From positions 1-64,000 of the forward strand of contig JAFAZX010000068.1 in the NCBI GenBank assembly GCA_019239425.1: a stretch of 64,000 bases of DNA, written 5' to 3'. The translations under genes were made by a program, and so were the position numbers. The notes beneath the pieces were generated by a model that worked only from the letters and a program-made list of their open reading frames with translations, did no database searches and was not told the origin of the DNA. Position 1 is the stretch's first letter, and every line of letters begins with the position of its first letter. Shown here piece by piece: positions 9,565 through 18,161 of this stretch. This DNA comes from Acidobacteriota bacterium. GTDB taxonomy: Bacteria; Acidobacteriota; Blastocatellia; Pyrinomonadales; Pyrinomonadaceae.

Positions 9565-9652
9565 GTTAACCACAGAGACACAGAGGCACAGCTTGTTGAA
9601 GTCTAAAGATGAGGCTGTGTTTTAGCTGTGTCTCTGTGCCTCTGTGGTTAAC
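9565..9652. repeat. Dispersed palindrome, family A (CACAGAG type), copy 1
   Basis: The left arm at 9565-9592 begins GTTAACCACAGAGACACAG and its right arm ends at 9652 with CTCTGTGGTTAAC. Arms are built from 8-base CACAGAG iterations; the central part is about 35 bp. It lies between the leftward toroid-like gene and the end of the TonB receptor, so it could also act as a transcription barrier. Five further copies are listed below. Confidence 0.85.
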
Positions 9653-9675
9653 TCTGCCTGCCATATTCCCTCAAC

Positions 9676-12600
9676 TCAGAAGTTGAACTTCATGCCGAGC
9701 TGGATGGTGCGCGGCGGGCCGGACGCGGTCAGCGTGCCGAAGGAGGCGTTGGCGAGGTTGACGTCCATGTCGCGGAAGTTCGTCCGGTTGAAGGCGTTGA
9801 AGACGTCGGCCTGCAGTTGCAGCCGAACCTTCTCGGTGATGCCGATGCGGCGGCGGAACGAGAAGTCCCAGACCTGCGAGCCCGGCCCCTCGACGGTGCC
9901 GACGCCGGACGTGCCGCGCCGCGTGTCGGGCGCGCTGGCGAAGGCCGCGCGGTTGACCCACGCCGCCTGGCTGCGCGAGCCGTTCGGCAAGAGCACATCG
10001 CCGCCGACGTAGTCCGCGCGGCGGCTCCCCGTCGAGGTGTTGCCGACGACCGTGAAGTACGCGCCCGACTGCAGGCGCGTGATGCCGCTCAGCTCGTAAC
10101 CGCCGAAGACCGCGCGCAGGAGGCCGTTCGAGCCGTTCAGGGACGGGAGCGTGTAGGTGTAGGTCGCGGCGAAGATGTGGCGGCGGTCGAAAGTCGCCGG
10201 GCCGTAGTTGTAGTCGCGGTTGAAGGCGTCCTCGGGGTTGTCGTTGAAGCCGCTCGCGTCGGTCAGAACCTTCGACCAGGTGTAGCTCAGGGTGGCGCGC
10301 GTGCGCCCCGTCCGCTTCGCGGCGAAGAGCTGCAGGCCGTGGTAGTTCGAGGTCGAGTCCGACAGCCGCATGCGGATGGCCGAGTAGCCCTTGTAGGGGC
10401 GGAGCGCGTTGGTGTTGACGTTCGGCCCCGGCGGGACGTTGGCGACGAGCGCGGCGAAGCTGACCTGGTTGATGTCGGGCTGACGAATCAGGTGGCGGCC
10501 GAGGTTGCCGACGTAGGCCGCCTCGGCGAAGAGGCCCCACCACATCTCGCGCTGGACGCTCAGGGAGAAGCTCTCGGTGTAGGGCGTGTCGAGGTTCGGG
10601 TCGACGGCGTTGATGGTGTCGAAGGGCGCGAGCGTCGTCGAGCCGCTGGTGATGTTCGCGATGTTCGCGTTCGAGTACTGCGAGCTGGTCACGTAGGGCG
10701 GGTTGCCCTCGGACGGGAAGATGAGGTTGCCCTCGACGCGGTCGTAGTACATGCCGAAGCCGCCGCGGATGGCCGTCTTGTTGTCCTTGAACGGCGAGTA
10801 CGCGAAGCCGACGCGCGGCATGAAGTAGTGGTGCCCTTCGTAGAGCCCGCGCGGCGCGCCCGCCGGCACCGACTGCACGAACGCGCTGTCGCCGCCGGGC
10901 ACGCGCCCCAGCTCCTCGGGCGGGACACCGCCTCCCGCGCGCACCAGGCCGTTGAGGCGGTTGCCCCCGCGCGTCGGGTCGATGTTGCCGTTGGCGAGCA
11001 CCGTCACGGCCTGCGCCGGGTCGTAGAGCCGCGGGTCGAAGTTGGCGAGGTTGTTCGCCTGCGTGTAGATGGGAGTCCCGAACTGGTAGCGCACGCCGAG
11101 CTCGAGACTCAACCGCGGCGTCACCTTCCAACTGTCGTTGACGAACGCCTCGGTCTGCGTGAAGCGGAAGAAGCCCATCGGGTCGAGCGACGACTCGCTG
11201 TAGGTGCGGAAGTTGCCGAGCAGCGCGTCGGCCAGGGCGTTGCCGGTCGTGCGCGTGTTGCCGCCCGTGCTGAAGCTGACGTTGCCGGCGTAGGTCGTGC
11301 GCCCGTTCTGGTCGATGCGGTTGCGGTAGACGAGCCCGCCCGCCTTCAGGGTGTGTGACCCGCGCACCCACGTCACGTTGTCGCCGACCATGATGTCGGT
11401 CGTCGGCGAGACGAGCGAGCGCGCCGCGCCCGCGAAGCTGGCGAAGCCGGTGATGGCGGTGTCGGGGATGCTGTTCCCGTAGACGCCGCCGCCGGGGAAG
11501 AGCTGCGCGTACTGGAAGCCGTAGGTCTCGCGCTTCCAGAAGTCGCTGGCCGGCGGGATGTGCTGCGACACGATGCTGACGTTGGCCTTCGCCTCGTTGA
11601 TGAAGGTCGGCGTGACGAGCCACGTGTAGGCGAGCTGGTACGAGGTGCCGGGCCTGGAGCGCGCGCTCGGGATCGTCGGGAGCTGCGACGTGATGAAGGT
11701 GCCGAACGGGTCGATGAGCTGGTTCTCGTCGTGGATGTAGCGGCCGTAGATGCTGTGCGCGCCGTTGAAGCGGTAGTCGAGCCGGAGGATGTCCTCGCGG
11801 TAGTCGAACGGGTTCGGCTGCTGGAAGGTCGCGTTGTTGGCGACGGGGGCGTTCACGTACCTCGTCGCCAGCCCGATCATCTCGCGGTAGACGTTGGCGA
11901 TGGCGCGGCCGTCCGCGGTGATGCCCGCGGGCTGGCCGTTCAGCCTGAGGTTCGAGAGGTTGCGCCCCGGGATCGGCTGGCCGGCGGCGACCGCCGCTCC
12001 GGTCGCGGGGTTGACGGCCGTGTAGCCCGCGGGGACGTTGAGCGTGCCCGAGCGCCCGCTGAAGTCGCCGTTCAGCTCGGCGAGCGTCGGGATGTTGCGC
12101 ACGACGGGGTTGGCGAGGCGGCGAATCTTCTTCCACTCCTGCCCGCCGAAGAAGAAGAACTTGTCCTTCTGAATCGGCCCGCCGACGCTGTAGCCGAAGT
12201 CGTTGTAGCGCAGCGTCGGCCGCACGGCCGCGAAGGCGTTGCGCGCGTCCAGCTTGTCGTTGCGCAGGTACTCGAAGGCCGAGCCGTGGAACGAGTTCGT
12301 CCCCGAGCGCGTCACGACGTTGACCTGCGCGCCACTGTTTCTCCCGTACTCGGCCGAGAAGTTCGAGGTCTGGACTTTGACCTCCTGGATGAAGTCGATG
12401 CCGACGTTGTTGATCTGGCTGGCGTTGCTGCCGGACTGGAGGTTGGTGCCGCCGTCCACGGTCATGTTCGTCATCTGGCCGCGGTTGCCGTTGATCGACT
12501 GCTGGTTGGTGGCGAGGCTCGTCGAGAGTTCCAACTGGTCGTCGGTCGTCTGCGCGACGCCGGGGATGAGCGAGAGCAGCTGGATGTAGTTGCGCCCGTT

Positions 12601-13074
12601 CAGCGCGAGGTTCTGCACCTGCTGGCTGTCGATGACGCGCGCCACCTCGCCCGAGGTGTTGTTGACCGTCTCGCCGAGCGCGGTCGAGACCTGCACGGTC
12701 TCCGTCACCTGCCCCGGCTCGAGCGCGAGGTCAATCGTGAGCCTCGCGTCGGCCGTGAGCGCGATGCCGCGCTGCTCGGCGCGCTTGAACCCCTGGCTCT
12801 CGGCCGCGACGACGTAAGTCCCGACGGGCAGGTTCGTCACCGTGTAGAAGCCGTCGGCGTCGGTGGTCGCCGTGCGTACGAGGTTCGTCGCGGCGTTCGT
12901 GACGGTCACGCCGGCGCCGGGCACGACCGCGCCCGAGGCGTCCTTGACCGTGCCCGAGACGCGGCCGACGACCGTCTGCGCGGACGCGTTCGCGCCGCAC
13001 AGCGCGAGGGCGAAGAGGAGACAGCAGAGCGACACCCTTGGGCGGCGCGACCTGAAACCGTGGGCGAACAGCAT
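9676..13074 (-). CDS. TonB-dependent receptor, Oar-like, with carboxypeptidase-regulatory domain
   Basis: 1,132 residues. A signal peptide (to about residue 33, ANASAQ) leads into a carboxypeptidase-regulatory beta-sandwich (about 35-118, VSGTVKDASGAVVPGAGVTV and GFYTVTNLPVGTYVV). A plug domain follows (about 125-245, with INGNRGQMTNMTVDGG and IQEVKVQTSNFSAEYGR), then a long outer-membrane barrel ending in ...LGMKFNF. The terminal phenylalanine is the usual BAM signal. Members of this class are abundant in acidobacteria and are thought to import oligosaccharides, peptides or other large nutrients. The upstream ROK regulator is transcribed in the same direction 155 bp away, suggesting sugar-responsive control. 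Substrate unknown. Confidence 0.92.
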   Translation of the reverse strand: MLFAHGFRSRRPRVSLCCLLFALALCGANASAQTVVGRVSGTVKDASGAVVPGAGVTVTNAATNLVRTATTDADGFYTVTNLPVGTYVVAAESQGFKRAEQRGIALTADARLTIDLALEPGQVTETVQVSTALGETVNNTSGEVARVIDSQQVQNLALNGRNYIQLLSLIPGVAQTTDDQLELSTSLATNQQSINGNRGQMTNMTVDGGTNLQSGSNASQINNVGIDFIQEVKVQTSNFSAEYGRNSGAQVNVVTRSGTNSFHGSAFEYLRNDKLDARNAFAAVRPTLRYNDFGYSVGGPIQKDKFFFFGGQEWKKIRRLANPVVRNIPTLAELNGDFSGRSGTLNVPAGYTAVNPATGAAVAAGQPIPGRNLSNLRLNGQPAGITADGRAIANVYREMIGLATRYVNAPVANNATFQQPNPFDYREDILRLDYRFNGAHSIYGRYIHDENQLIDPFGTFITSQLPTIPSARSRPGTSYQLAYTWLVTPTFINEAKANVSIVSQHIPPASDFWKRETYGFQYAQLFPGGGVYGNSIPDTAITGFASFAGAARSLVSPTTDIMVGDNVTWVRGSHTLKAGGLVYRNRIDQNGRTTYAGNVSFSTGGNTRTTGNALADALLGNFRTYSESSLDPMGFFRFTQTEAFVNDSWKVTPRLSLELGVRYQFGTPIYTQANNLANFDPRLYDPAQAVTVLANGNIDPTRGGNRLNGLVRAGGGVPPEELGRVPGGDSAFVQSVPAGAPRGLYEGHHYFMPRVGFAYSPFKDNKTAIRGGFGMYYDRVEGNLIFPSEGNPPYVTSSQYSNANIANITSGSTTLAPFDTINAVDPNLDTPYTESFSLSVQREMWWGLFAEAAYVGNLGRHLIRQPDINQVSFAALVANVPPGPNVNTNALRPYKGYSAIRMRLSDSTSNYHGLQLFAAKRTGRTRATLSYTWSKVLTDASGFNDNPEDAFNRDYNYGPATFDRRHIFAATYTYTLPSLNGSNGLLRAVFGGYELSGITRLQSGAYFTVVGNTSTGSRRADYVGGDVLLPNGSRSQAAWVNRAAFASAPDTRRGTSGVGTVEGPGSQVWDFSFRRRIGITEKVRLQLQADVFNAFNRTNFRDMDVNLANASFGTLTASGPPRTIQLGMKFNF

Positions 13075-13229
13075 GACTCACACCTCCGACGTTGAAGTTC
13101 TTTTCCGACCGCGGGCAACACTACGCCGCCGAGCAGCAGCGCCGAGGCTTGCCCCGAAGAGTTCCTGAGTTCCCTTTTGTTCGGCCGCCCAGCAGGGACG
13201 CGGGGCGGAATCCTTTACGGCCCGCCGCC

Positions 13230-14456
13230 TCAGGCCACGCGCGGCGCCGCGAACGTCGGCGCGGCGATGAGCGCCGCCGCCCCGCGCAGGCGCGGCTGCA
13301 CCTGCGCGGGCGAGACGCGCATCGGCGTGCTCTCCGCGGAAGTGATCAGGACGCGCTCCGCGAGGCTCACGCGCACCGTCTCCTCGATCAAGTCCCACGC
13401 GGTCGTGATCTCGCCCGCGAGGTAGATGCAGTCGGGGTTGAGCGTGTTGACGACCGTCGAAAGCCCGAGGCCGAGGAAGCGCGCCGTGGCCTGGACGGCG
13501 GCGTTGGCCTTGGCGTCGCCGCCGCGCGCGCGCGTGACGAGGTCGAGCACGTTGAAGGAGTCGCTCCCGGCCTCGTGCAGCGATTTTGGACTGAGTTTGG
13601 ACAAATTCCACCCGAAGTAGCGCGACAGGGTGGCCAGGTTCGAGACGTAGGCCTCCCAGCAACCCGTCATCCCGCACATGCAGCGCGGCCCGTCCAGGCT
13701 CAGGGGCATGTGCCCGAACTCGCCCGCGATGTGGTCGCGCCCGCGCACCAGCTCGCCGCCGACGACTACCCCGACGCCCACGCCGTCCGACACGCTCACG
13801 TAGACGAAGCTCTGCGTGGCCGCGCCCTCGCCGCGCTCAAGCCACAGGTGCGCGAGCGAGCAGGCGCGGCCCGAGTTCTCTATCTGCACGGGCAGCCCCG
13901 TGGCCGCGGCCAGCTTGTCGCGGACGTCCACGTCGCGCCAGCCCAGCGTCGGCGCGTTCAGCACGCGCCCCGTGCGGTGGTCGACCATGCCCGGGACGAC
14001 GACGCCGACCCCTTCACAATTCCCCGCCCCGCCGTGTGTTTTCAGCATTCTGCGCACGCGCGCGGCCAAATCCTTGATGAACTGCGGCAGCGCGAAGACC
14101 GTCTCGTAAACCTCCAGGGCGAGCTGCCGGCCCGAGAAGTCCGAGAGCATGACGTAGGTCTTGCTGAAGCGCACGTCCACGGCGACGGCCAGGCGATCCT
14201 GCGTCCTGATGTGGAGGAAGGTCGGCTTGCGGCCGCGCGTCACCTCGCCGGTCGCGCCCTCGTAGATGAGGCCCTGCTCGATCAACTCCTGCGCGAGCAC
14301 GCTCACGACGCCGCGCGTCACGCTCATCCGGCGCGCGAGGTCCGCGCGCGAGATGGGCTGGTGCTCGCGGATGAGGTTGAGCGCGATGCGGCGGTTGATG
14401 TCGCGCGAGGTCGTGCGCGTAGCCACCTTGAAGTCGTGCGTGTTGATCTTTCTCAT
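13230..14456 (-). CDS. ROK-family transcriptional regulator (NagC/XylR type)
   Basis: I place the start at the ATG giving MRKINTHDFKVATRT (408 residues), because the frame extends upstream into operator-like DNA. An N-terminal winged-helix (about 20-80, ISRADLARRMSVTRGVVSVL) is followed by a ROK fold. The ROK zinc signature is intact: EFGH followed by CMCGMTGCWE. The phosphate-binding DxGGT of sugar kinases is replaced by VDVRFSKT, so this is a regulator rather than a kinase. Such proteins release DNA when they bind a sugar or sugar phosphate. The next gene on the same strand is a TonB receptor, a likely target. A palindrome just upstream suggests autoregulation. Confidence 0.9.
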   Translation of the reverse strand: MRKINTHDFKVATRTTSRDINRRIALNLIREHQPISRADLARRMSVTRGVVSVLAQELIEQGLIYEGATGEVTRGRKPTFLHIRTQDRLAVAVDVRFSKTYVMLSDFSGRQLALEVYETVFALPQFIKDLAARVRRMLKTHGGAGNCEGVGVVVPGMVDHRTGRVLNAPTLGWRDVDVRDKLAAATGLPVQIENSGRACSLAHLWLERGEGAATQSFVYVSVSDGVGVGVVVGGELVRGRDHIAGEFGHMPLSLDGPRCMCGMTGCWEAYVSNLATLSRYFGWNLSKLSPKSLHEAGSDSFNVLDLVTRARGGDAKANAAVQATARFLGLGLSTVVNTLNPDCIYLAGEITTAWDLIEETVRVSLAERVLITSAESTPMRVSPAQVQPRLRGAAALIAAPTFAAPRVA

Positions 14457-14472
14457 GGGGTGCCGCCCGGCA

Positions 14473-14497
14473 TTTGTTCGAAGTTTGGACAAAATAT
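14473..14497. promoter_or_regulatory. Putative ROK operator overlapping a promoter element
   Basis: The sequence TTTGTTCGAAGTTTGGACAA plus one A (14473-14493) has inverted arms TTTGT...ACAAA and sits 17 bp upstream of the proposed ROK start, in the divergent region shared with the NTPase gene. It is A+T-rich in a very G+C-rich setting. The 12-mer AGTTTGGACAAA recurs inside the ROK gene at 13594-13605. Operator function is inferred. Confidence 0.45.
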
Positions 14498-14687
14498 CCC
14501 TGCGCGGGCCGCCTGTCAAGAAATTTTTTCGCGGGCGCGCCCCGGCCGTACGCCGCGGGACACAGGCGGCCGGCACTTTCGCCCCCTAGCCTTTTTACTT
14601 TTGACTTACGTTTGTTGTAGCCTCGTCGCGCCCCACGGCCGCACGACTCCCCCGCGCGAGGGCCACCCGGCGCCAAAGGTGAAAAGG

Positions 14688-15254
14688 ATGCTCATCGCAC
14701 TCGGCTCGGCGCGCCCGGCCAAGATCATGGCGCTGCGCGCGGCCTGCGCGCGCGTGGCCGAGGTGGACGCGCGCTGGCGGCCGTGCGAGCTGGTGGCGCG
14801 CCCCGTCGAGACGGGCGTGGCGGCGATGCCGCTCAACGACACGCAGCTCATGCGCGGCGCGCGCAACCGCGCCGAGGCCGTGCGCGGGCTGCTCTTGACG
14901 GAGGGCAACCCGGCGGACTTCTACGTCGGGCTCGAAGGCGGCTTCCACTCGATCACCTTCGACGGCGAGCGGCGCACCTTCCTGCACGGCTGGGCCTACG
15001 TCACGGACGGCGCGCGCGGCTACTTCGGCCACGCGCCGGCCGTCACCGTCCCCGCCTCAATCGTCGCGCGCGTCGAGCAGACGGGGCGCGAGTTGGGCGA
15101 GGTCATCGACGAGGTCGCGGGGCAGACGGACGTGCGCAGCCGGCAGGGCGCGTGGGGCGTGCTCTCGAAGGGCCTGCTGACGCGCGCGATGAGCTTCGAG
15201 ACGGCGCTCGTCGCCGCCTTCACGCCGTTCTACAACGCGCGCCTGTACGAGTGA
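14688..15254 (+). CDS. yjjX: Inosine/xanthosine triphosphatase (YjjX-like)
   Basis: 188 residues starting MLIALGSARPAKIMAL; a GTG nine bases upstream is an alternative start. The N-terminal ALGSARPAK is the nucleotide-binding loop typical of the YjjX/ITPase fold (usually GSxNPxK, here with A for N). NDTQLMRGARNRA, VGLEGG and GAWGVLSKGLLTR are characteristic family blocks. The enzyme hydrolyses non-canonical ITP/XTP to the monophosphate and so cleans the nucleotide pool. It is followed 30 bp later by thymidine kinase, a sensible partner in nucleotide metabolism, and is probably co-transcribed with it. Confidence 0.85.
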   Translation: MLIALGSARPAKIMALRAACARVAEVDARWRPCELVARPVETGVAAMPLNDTQLMRGARNRAEAVRGLLLTEGNPADFYVGLEGGFHSITFDGERRTFLHGWAYVTDGARGYFGHAPAVTVPASIVARVEQTGRELGEVIDEVAGQTDVRSRQGAWGVLSKGLLTRAMSFETALVAAFTPFYNARLYE

Positions 15255-15284
15255 GATTTAAGTCTGAAAGGTTTTTAGAGAAGG

Positions 15285-15911
15285 ATGGTCGAGAGACTTA
15301 CGGCGGAAGGTAACGACGAGCACCTCGTCAAGGCGGGGCAGAACACGACGGGCTGGGTCGAGGTCATCGCCGGCTCGATGTTCTCGGGGAAGTCCGAGGA
15401 GCTGATTCGGCGTCTGCGCCGCGCGAAGATCGCGCGCCTCAAGGTGCAGGTCTTCAAGCCCGACATCGATAACCGCTACTCGAAGGAGCACATCGTCTCG
15501 CACTCCGAGATGCGCCACGAGTCGAACGCCGTGCGCAACGCGAGAGAGATTCTGGCGCTGCTCGACCCCGAGACCGAGGTCGTCGGCATCGACGAGGGGC
15601 AGTTCTTCGACAACGACCTCGTGGACATCGTCAACGAGCTGGCGGGCCGGGGCGTGCGCGTCATCGTCGCGGGACTCGACCAGGACTACACGGGCCGCCC
15701 GTTCGAGCCGATGCCGCAGCTCCTCGCGGTGGCCGAGTACATCACCAAGACCCACGCCATCTGCGTCCGCTGCGGCCAGCCCGCCAACTACTCGCAGCGC
15801 ATTGTCGAGGTCGAGGGCCAGGTCGTCGTCGGCGCGTCGGACGCCTACGAGGCGCGCTGCCGCCGCTGCTTCGTCCCGCACGCCGACGCCCCCACCCGCC
15901 ACGAAGACTGA
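15285..15911 (+). CDS. tdk: Thymidine kinase
   Basis: 208 residues, class II TK. The P-loop is GSMFSGKS (30-37). The catalytic-base motif DEGQFF lies at 103-108, with Glu104 the probable general base. The lasso region holds the expected zinc cysteines as CVRC and CRRC pairs. The enzyme phosphorylates thymidine with ATP in the salvage pathway in the cytoplasm. The N-terminal 20 or so residues before the core are slightly longer than usual, so a later start is possible, but no better start codon with an RBS was seen. The stop codon directly abuts the next ATG, indicating an operon with the following gene. Confidence 0.93.
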   Translation: MVERLTAEGNDEHLVKAGQNTTGWVEVIAGSMFSGKSEELIRRLRRAKIARLKVQVFKPDIDNRYSKEHIVSHSEMRHESNAVRNAREILALLDPETEVVGIDEGQFFDNDLVDIVNELAGRGVRVIVAGLDQDYTGRPFEPMPQLLAVAEYITKTHAICVRCGQPANYSQRIVEVEGQVVVGASDAYEARCRRCFVPHADAPTRHED

Positions 15912-16643
15912 ATGAGACACATGAGACCGGTTCTTCTCACGCTGCTTCTCGCGGCGCTCGCCGCGGGGGCCGCGGCGCAGGCTCCCGCACCCACCACGCG
16001 CGCCGCGGATGCCTACCTCCTGGGAAACCGTGAGGTCATCATCCCCGCGCCCGCCGGGTACGTCGAATCCACCTCGCGCTCCGAGCGGATAAAGGAGTTC
16101 TTCGCGAAGACCGAGGGGCCGGGCTCCGACTTCCTGGCCTCCCACCACTCGGCCGAGGACATGGAGAGAATCCTGCGCGGCGAAAAATTTGACTTCGGCA
16201 TCTACACGAAAGTCTCGATTCCGAAGAGGCTGCGCGCGACCGACATCACGCGCAAGGACTTCCCGCGCGTAGTCGCCGGCCTGCGCGCCAACAGCCCCAG
16301 GGCGCTCGACCTCAAGAACCCCGAGTTCCAGGCGGAACTCAAGCGCCTGAATCAGCGGCTGGATGAGAAGCTCATGCGGTTAGACCTTTCGCAGCCGGTC
16401 AGCCTCGGCGAGTTCCTCAACACGGCGGACGCCTTCGGGATGCTCATCCTCATGAATTTTAAGATCAAGGGCGTTAACGGGGAGAGGGAGCGGGTGATGG
16501 TCGGGAGCGTTTCGCTAGTGTGGGTCAGAGACCGAGTGCTCCAGGTCTACACCTACAAGAACTTCCACACGGAGCAGGATGCCGACGACTTGCGCGAATT
16601 CACCAAACGTTGGCTGGCGGAGATAATCCGGGCCAACGCCTGA
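15912..16643 (+). CDS. Secreted hypothetical protein coupled to tdk
   Basis: 243 residues beginning immediately after the thymidine kinase stop. A signal peptide (about 1-22, LLAALAAGAAAQ) indicates export. The mature protein is mixed alpha/beta with no recognised motif; segments include NREVIIPAPAGYVES, GEKFDFGIYTKVSIP and a C-terminal LREFTKRWLAEI amphipathic helix. I do not recognise the family. Linkage to tdk looks like transcriptional convenience rather than shared function. Confidence 0.7.
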   Translation: MRHMRPVLLTLLLAALAAGAAAQAPAPTTRAADAYLLGNREVIIPAPAGYVESTSRSERIKEFFAKTEGPGSDFLASHHSAEDMERILRGEKFDFGIYTKVSIPKRLRATDITRKDFPRVVAGLRANSPRALDLKNPEFQAELKRLNQRLDEKLMRLDLSQPVSLGEFLNTADAFGMLILMNFKIKGVNGERERVMVGSVSLVWVRDRVLQVYTYKNFHTEQDADDLREFTKRWLAEIIRANA

Positions 16644-16705
16644 ACACGCCGGCCGCACACCGCGCCCCGAAATTCATCTTGTCCCCGCGCCCCGGGCGGA
16701 GTAGC

Positions 16706-17080
16706 ATGCGCCTCGTTATGAGAGTCTGCGTGCTGCTCCTGGCGTTGGCGCTGTTCTACGGCTACAGGGCGTGTGGCCCCGCGAAGCTCTCCGACGACGC
16801 CCCGGCGTTAACCGGTTTAAGCGCGCACGCGCCGTCCCCCTCCGCGACCACGCCGACGCACGTAGACTTCAACACACAGGTTCGGCCTCTCCTTGAATCC
16901 AAGTGCTCGCCCTGCCACTTCACAGGCGGGACGATGTACGCACGCCTGCCTTTCGACCGCCCGGAGACGATTGAAAAACTCGGCACCAAACTCTTCACAC
17001 GCATCAGGGACGAGAAGGAGCAGCGCCTCATCCGCGACTTCCTCGCGCAGCAGGCCGAGAAGGGTCAAGACCGACCGTAG
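16706..17080 (+). CDS. Small exported cytochrome-c-like protein with one CxxCH
   Basis: 124 residues from the ATG at 16706; a second in-frame ATG at 16718 is also possible. An N-terminal hydrophobic segment (CVLLLALALFYGYRACG) acts as a signal or membrane anchor. The core FNTQVRPLLESKCSPCHF contains a single CxxCH haem-attachment site in the form seen in planctomycete/acidobacterial cytochrome-c-like domains (Q-V-R-P-L-L-x-x-K-C). A distal Met (MYARL) could be the sixth haem ligand. It would work in the periplasm in electron transfer. It is short for a full cytochrome c and may be a minimal domain. Confidence 0.7.
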   Translation: MRLVMRVCVLLLALALFYGYRACGPAKLSDDAPALTGLSAHAPSPSATTPTHVDFNTQVRPLLESKCSPCHFTGGTMYARLPFDRPETIEKLGTKLFTRIRDEKEQRLIRDFLAQQAEKGQDRP

Positions 17081-17307
17081 CGAAGCCGTAGTCCTGCCTC
17101 TCCCTTCCGGCATGCTTGAAGATGCGTCTTGCCTACACGCGCGGTTGGTACTACAATCCGGGCTACCCCAAGAGTCAGGCTTCCCCAACAACGCTCAGAT
17201 GTCTAGCCCGTAGTGTCGCAGCGCACTACGGCTCACGCCACTTCACCCCGGGACGGGTGTCACAACCCGCTCCGCCAGCACTCTCACAACCTCGAGGAGA
17301 ACAAGCC

Positions 17308-17706
17308 ATGACCAGTCCGAGAATGTATCGCGCAGTGCGGTTCCTCGCGTTGGCGGCTTTACTGGCCGCCGGGATTTTGCTCAGCCCTTCCCAGCGCCTT
17401 CAGCCGACCGCCCGCGCCACCGGCGGGTATTACGACGTGTTGTATGACTGCGACGACGCTTACTTCGAGACAATCTATAACTGTACCAACCCCGACTGGA
17501 ACCAGTGCAGGGCCAACGCCTACAGCGCGTACAGCAACTGCGTCTACAACGCCCGCCTGACCCACCAGATGCCGGACTTCTGTGATAGCGCGCGGCAGGA
17601 GTACTACTCACACTGCCTGCTGGAGTACGGCCCGGAGGGATGGAGCCCTGACCCCGACGCGTGGAGCACTTGCCGCGCGGCCAGCGGCATCGACCAGTGC
17701 GAGTAG
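17308..17706 (+). CDS. Small secreted cysteine- and tyrosine-rich protein
   Basis: I choose the ATG at 17308 (132 residues) because GAGGAGA stands seven bases upstream and the product then opens with a good signal peptide ending near TARAT. The mature part is rich in Tyr and Cys, with spaced motifs DCDDAYFETIYNC, NQCRANAYSAYSNC, DFCDSARQEYYSHC and the terminal DQC. This pattern suggests a helical array locked by disulfides. No family recognised. A strong terminator follows 93 bp after the stop. Confidence 0.65.
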   Translation: MTSPRMYRAVRFLALAALLAAGILLSPSQRLQPTARATGGYYDVLYDCDDAYFETIYNCTNPDWNQCRANAYSAYSNCVYNARLTHQMPDFCDSARQEYYSHCLLEYGPEGWSPDPDAWSTCRAASGIDQCE

Positions 17707-17798
17707 CGTGACGCGTCGGGGTGGGGAGGCGGTGGCGGGTAAAGGCCGCCGTGTGCTTCGGCCTCCCTGCTTCCGAACGGGGCGCGCGATTTAAGAGA

Positions 17799-17835
17799 GG
17801 CCGCCGCGGGCACACGCGCCCGCGGCGGCCCGCCT
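17799..17835. terminator. Rho-independent terminator between convergent genes
   Basis: A perfect 13-bp G+C-only stem (17799-17811 with 17818-17830), 6-nt loop, followed by CGCCTTTTT on the plus strand. On the minus strand the tail TCTCTTAAA is weaker. It ends the rightward Cys-rich gene and probably also the leftward 107-residue gene. Confidence 0.8.
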
Positions 17836-17837
17836 TT

Positions 17838-18161
17838 TTAAACGCCCGCGGGCGGCTCAGGCCCGTTCGGCGGGTTGAGTTCTTCGGCGAGGCGCGTCCA
17901 GACCTGGGCGAAGGTCTCGACGTCTTGGCGGGTCTGTTCGAGGGCGCGGCGGCTGTCCATGTAGGCGGCCCAGTGGGGCGTGTTGACGAGCGCCTCCTGC
18001 GTCTCGTCGCCGAGCGCCTGCGCCATGAGGGCGACGAGGTCTTGCGTGACGCGCGTGTGTTCGAGGAGCGCCTGGATGATGTTGTAGGCGAGGCGCGCCT
18101 GCTCGTAGGCGAGGCCGTGCGGGCCGGCCGTCGGTTGCTGTTCGCTCCCGCCGGGCATCAT
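17838..18161 (-). CDS. Conserved helical hypothetical protein
   Basis: 107 residues, cytoplasmic, mostly helical: LAYEQARLAYNIIQALLEHTRVTQDLVALMAQAL, then a C-terminal ALEQTRQDVETFAQVWTRL. Its start overlaps the stop codon of ygfZ (ATGATG/TGA overlap at 18158-18161), so it is translated after YgfZ in the same operon. A four-helix or coiled-coil adaptor is plausible. No family recognised. Confidence 0.65.
   Translation of the reverse strand: MMPGGSEQQPTAGPHGLAYEQARLAYNIIQALLEHTRVTQDLVALMAQALGDETQEALVNTPHWAAYMDSRRALEQTRQDVETFAQVWTRLAEELNPPNGPEPPAGV

Noticed and set aside
9671-12136. An 821-codon frame on the same strand as the TonB receptor in another phase
   Set aside because: Arg/His/Pro-rich composition with no motifs; the receptor frame has all expected domains over the same DNA.
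13092-14687. N-terminal 530-codon extension of the YjjX frame
   Set aside because: It lies opposite the ROK gene and has no conserved content; the family starts at the glycine-rich loop near 14688.
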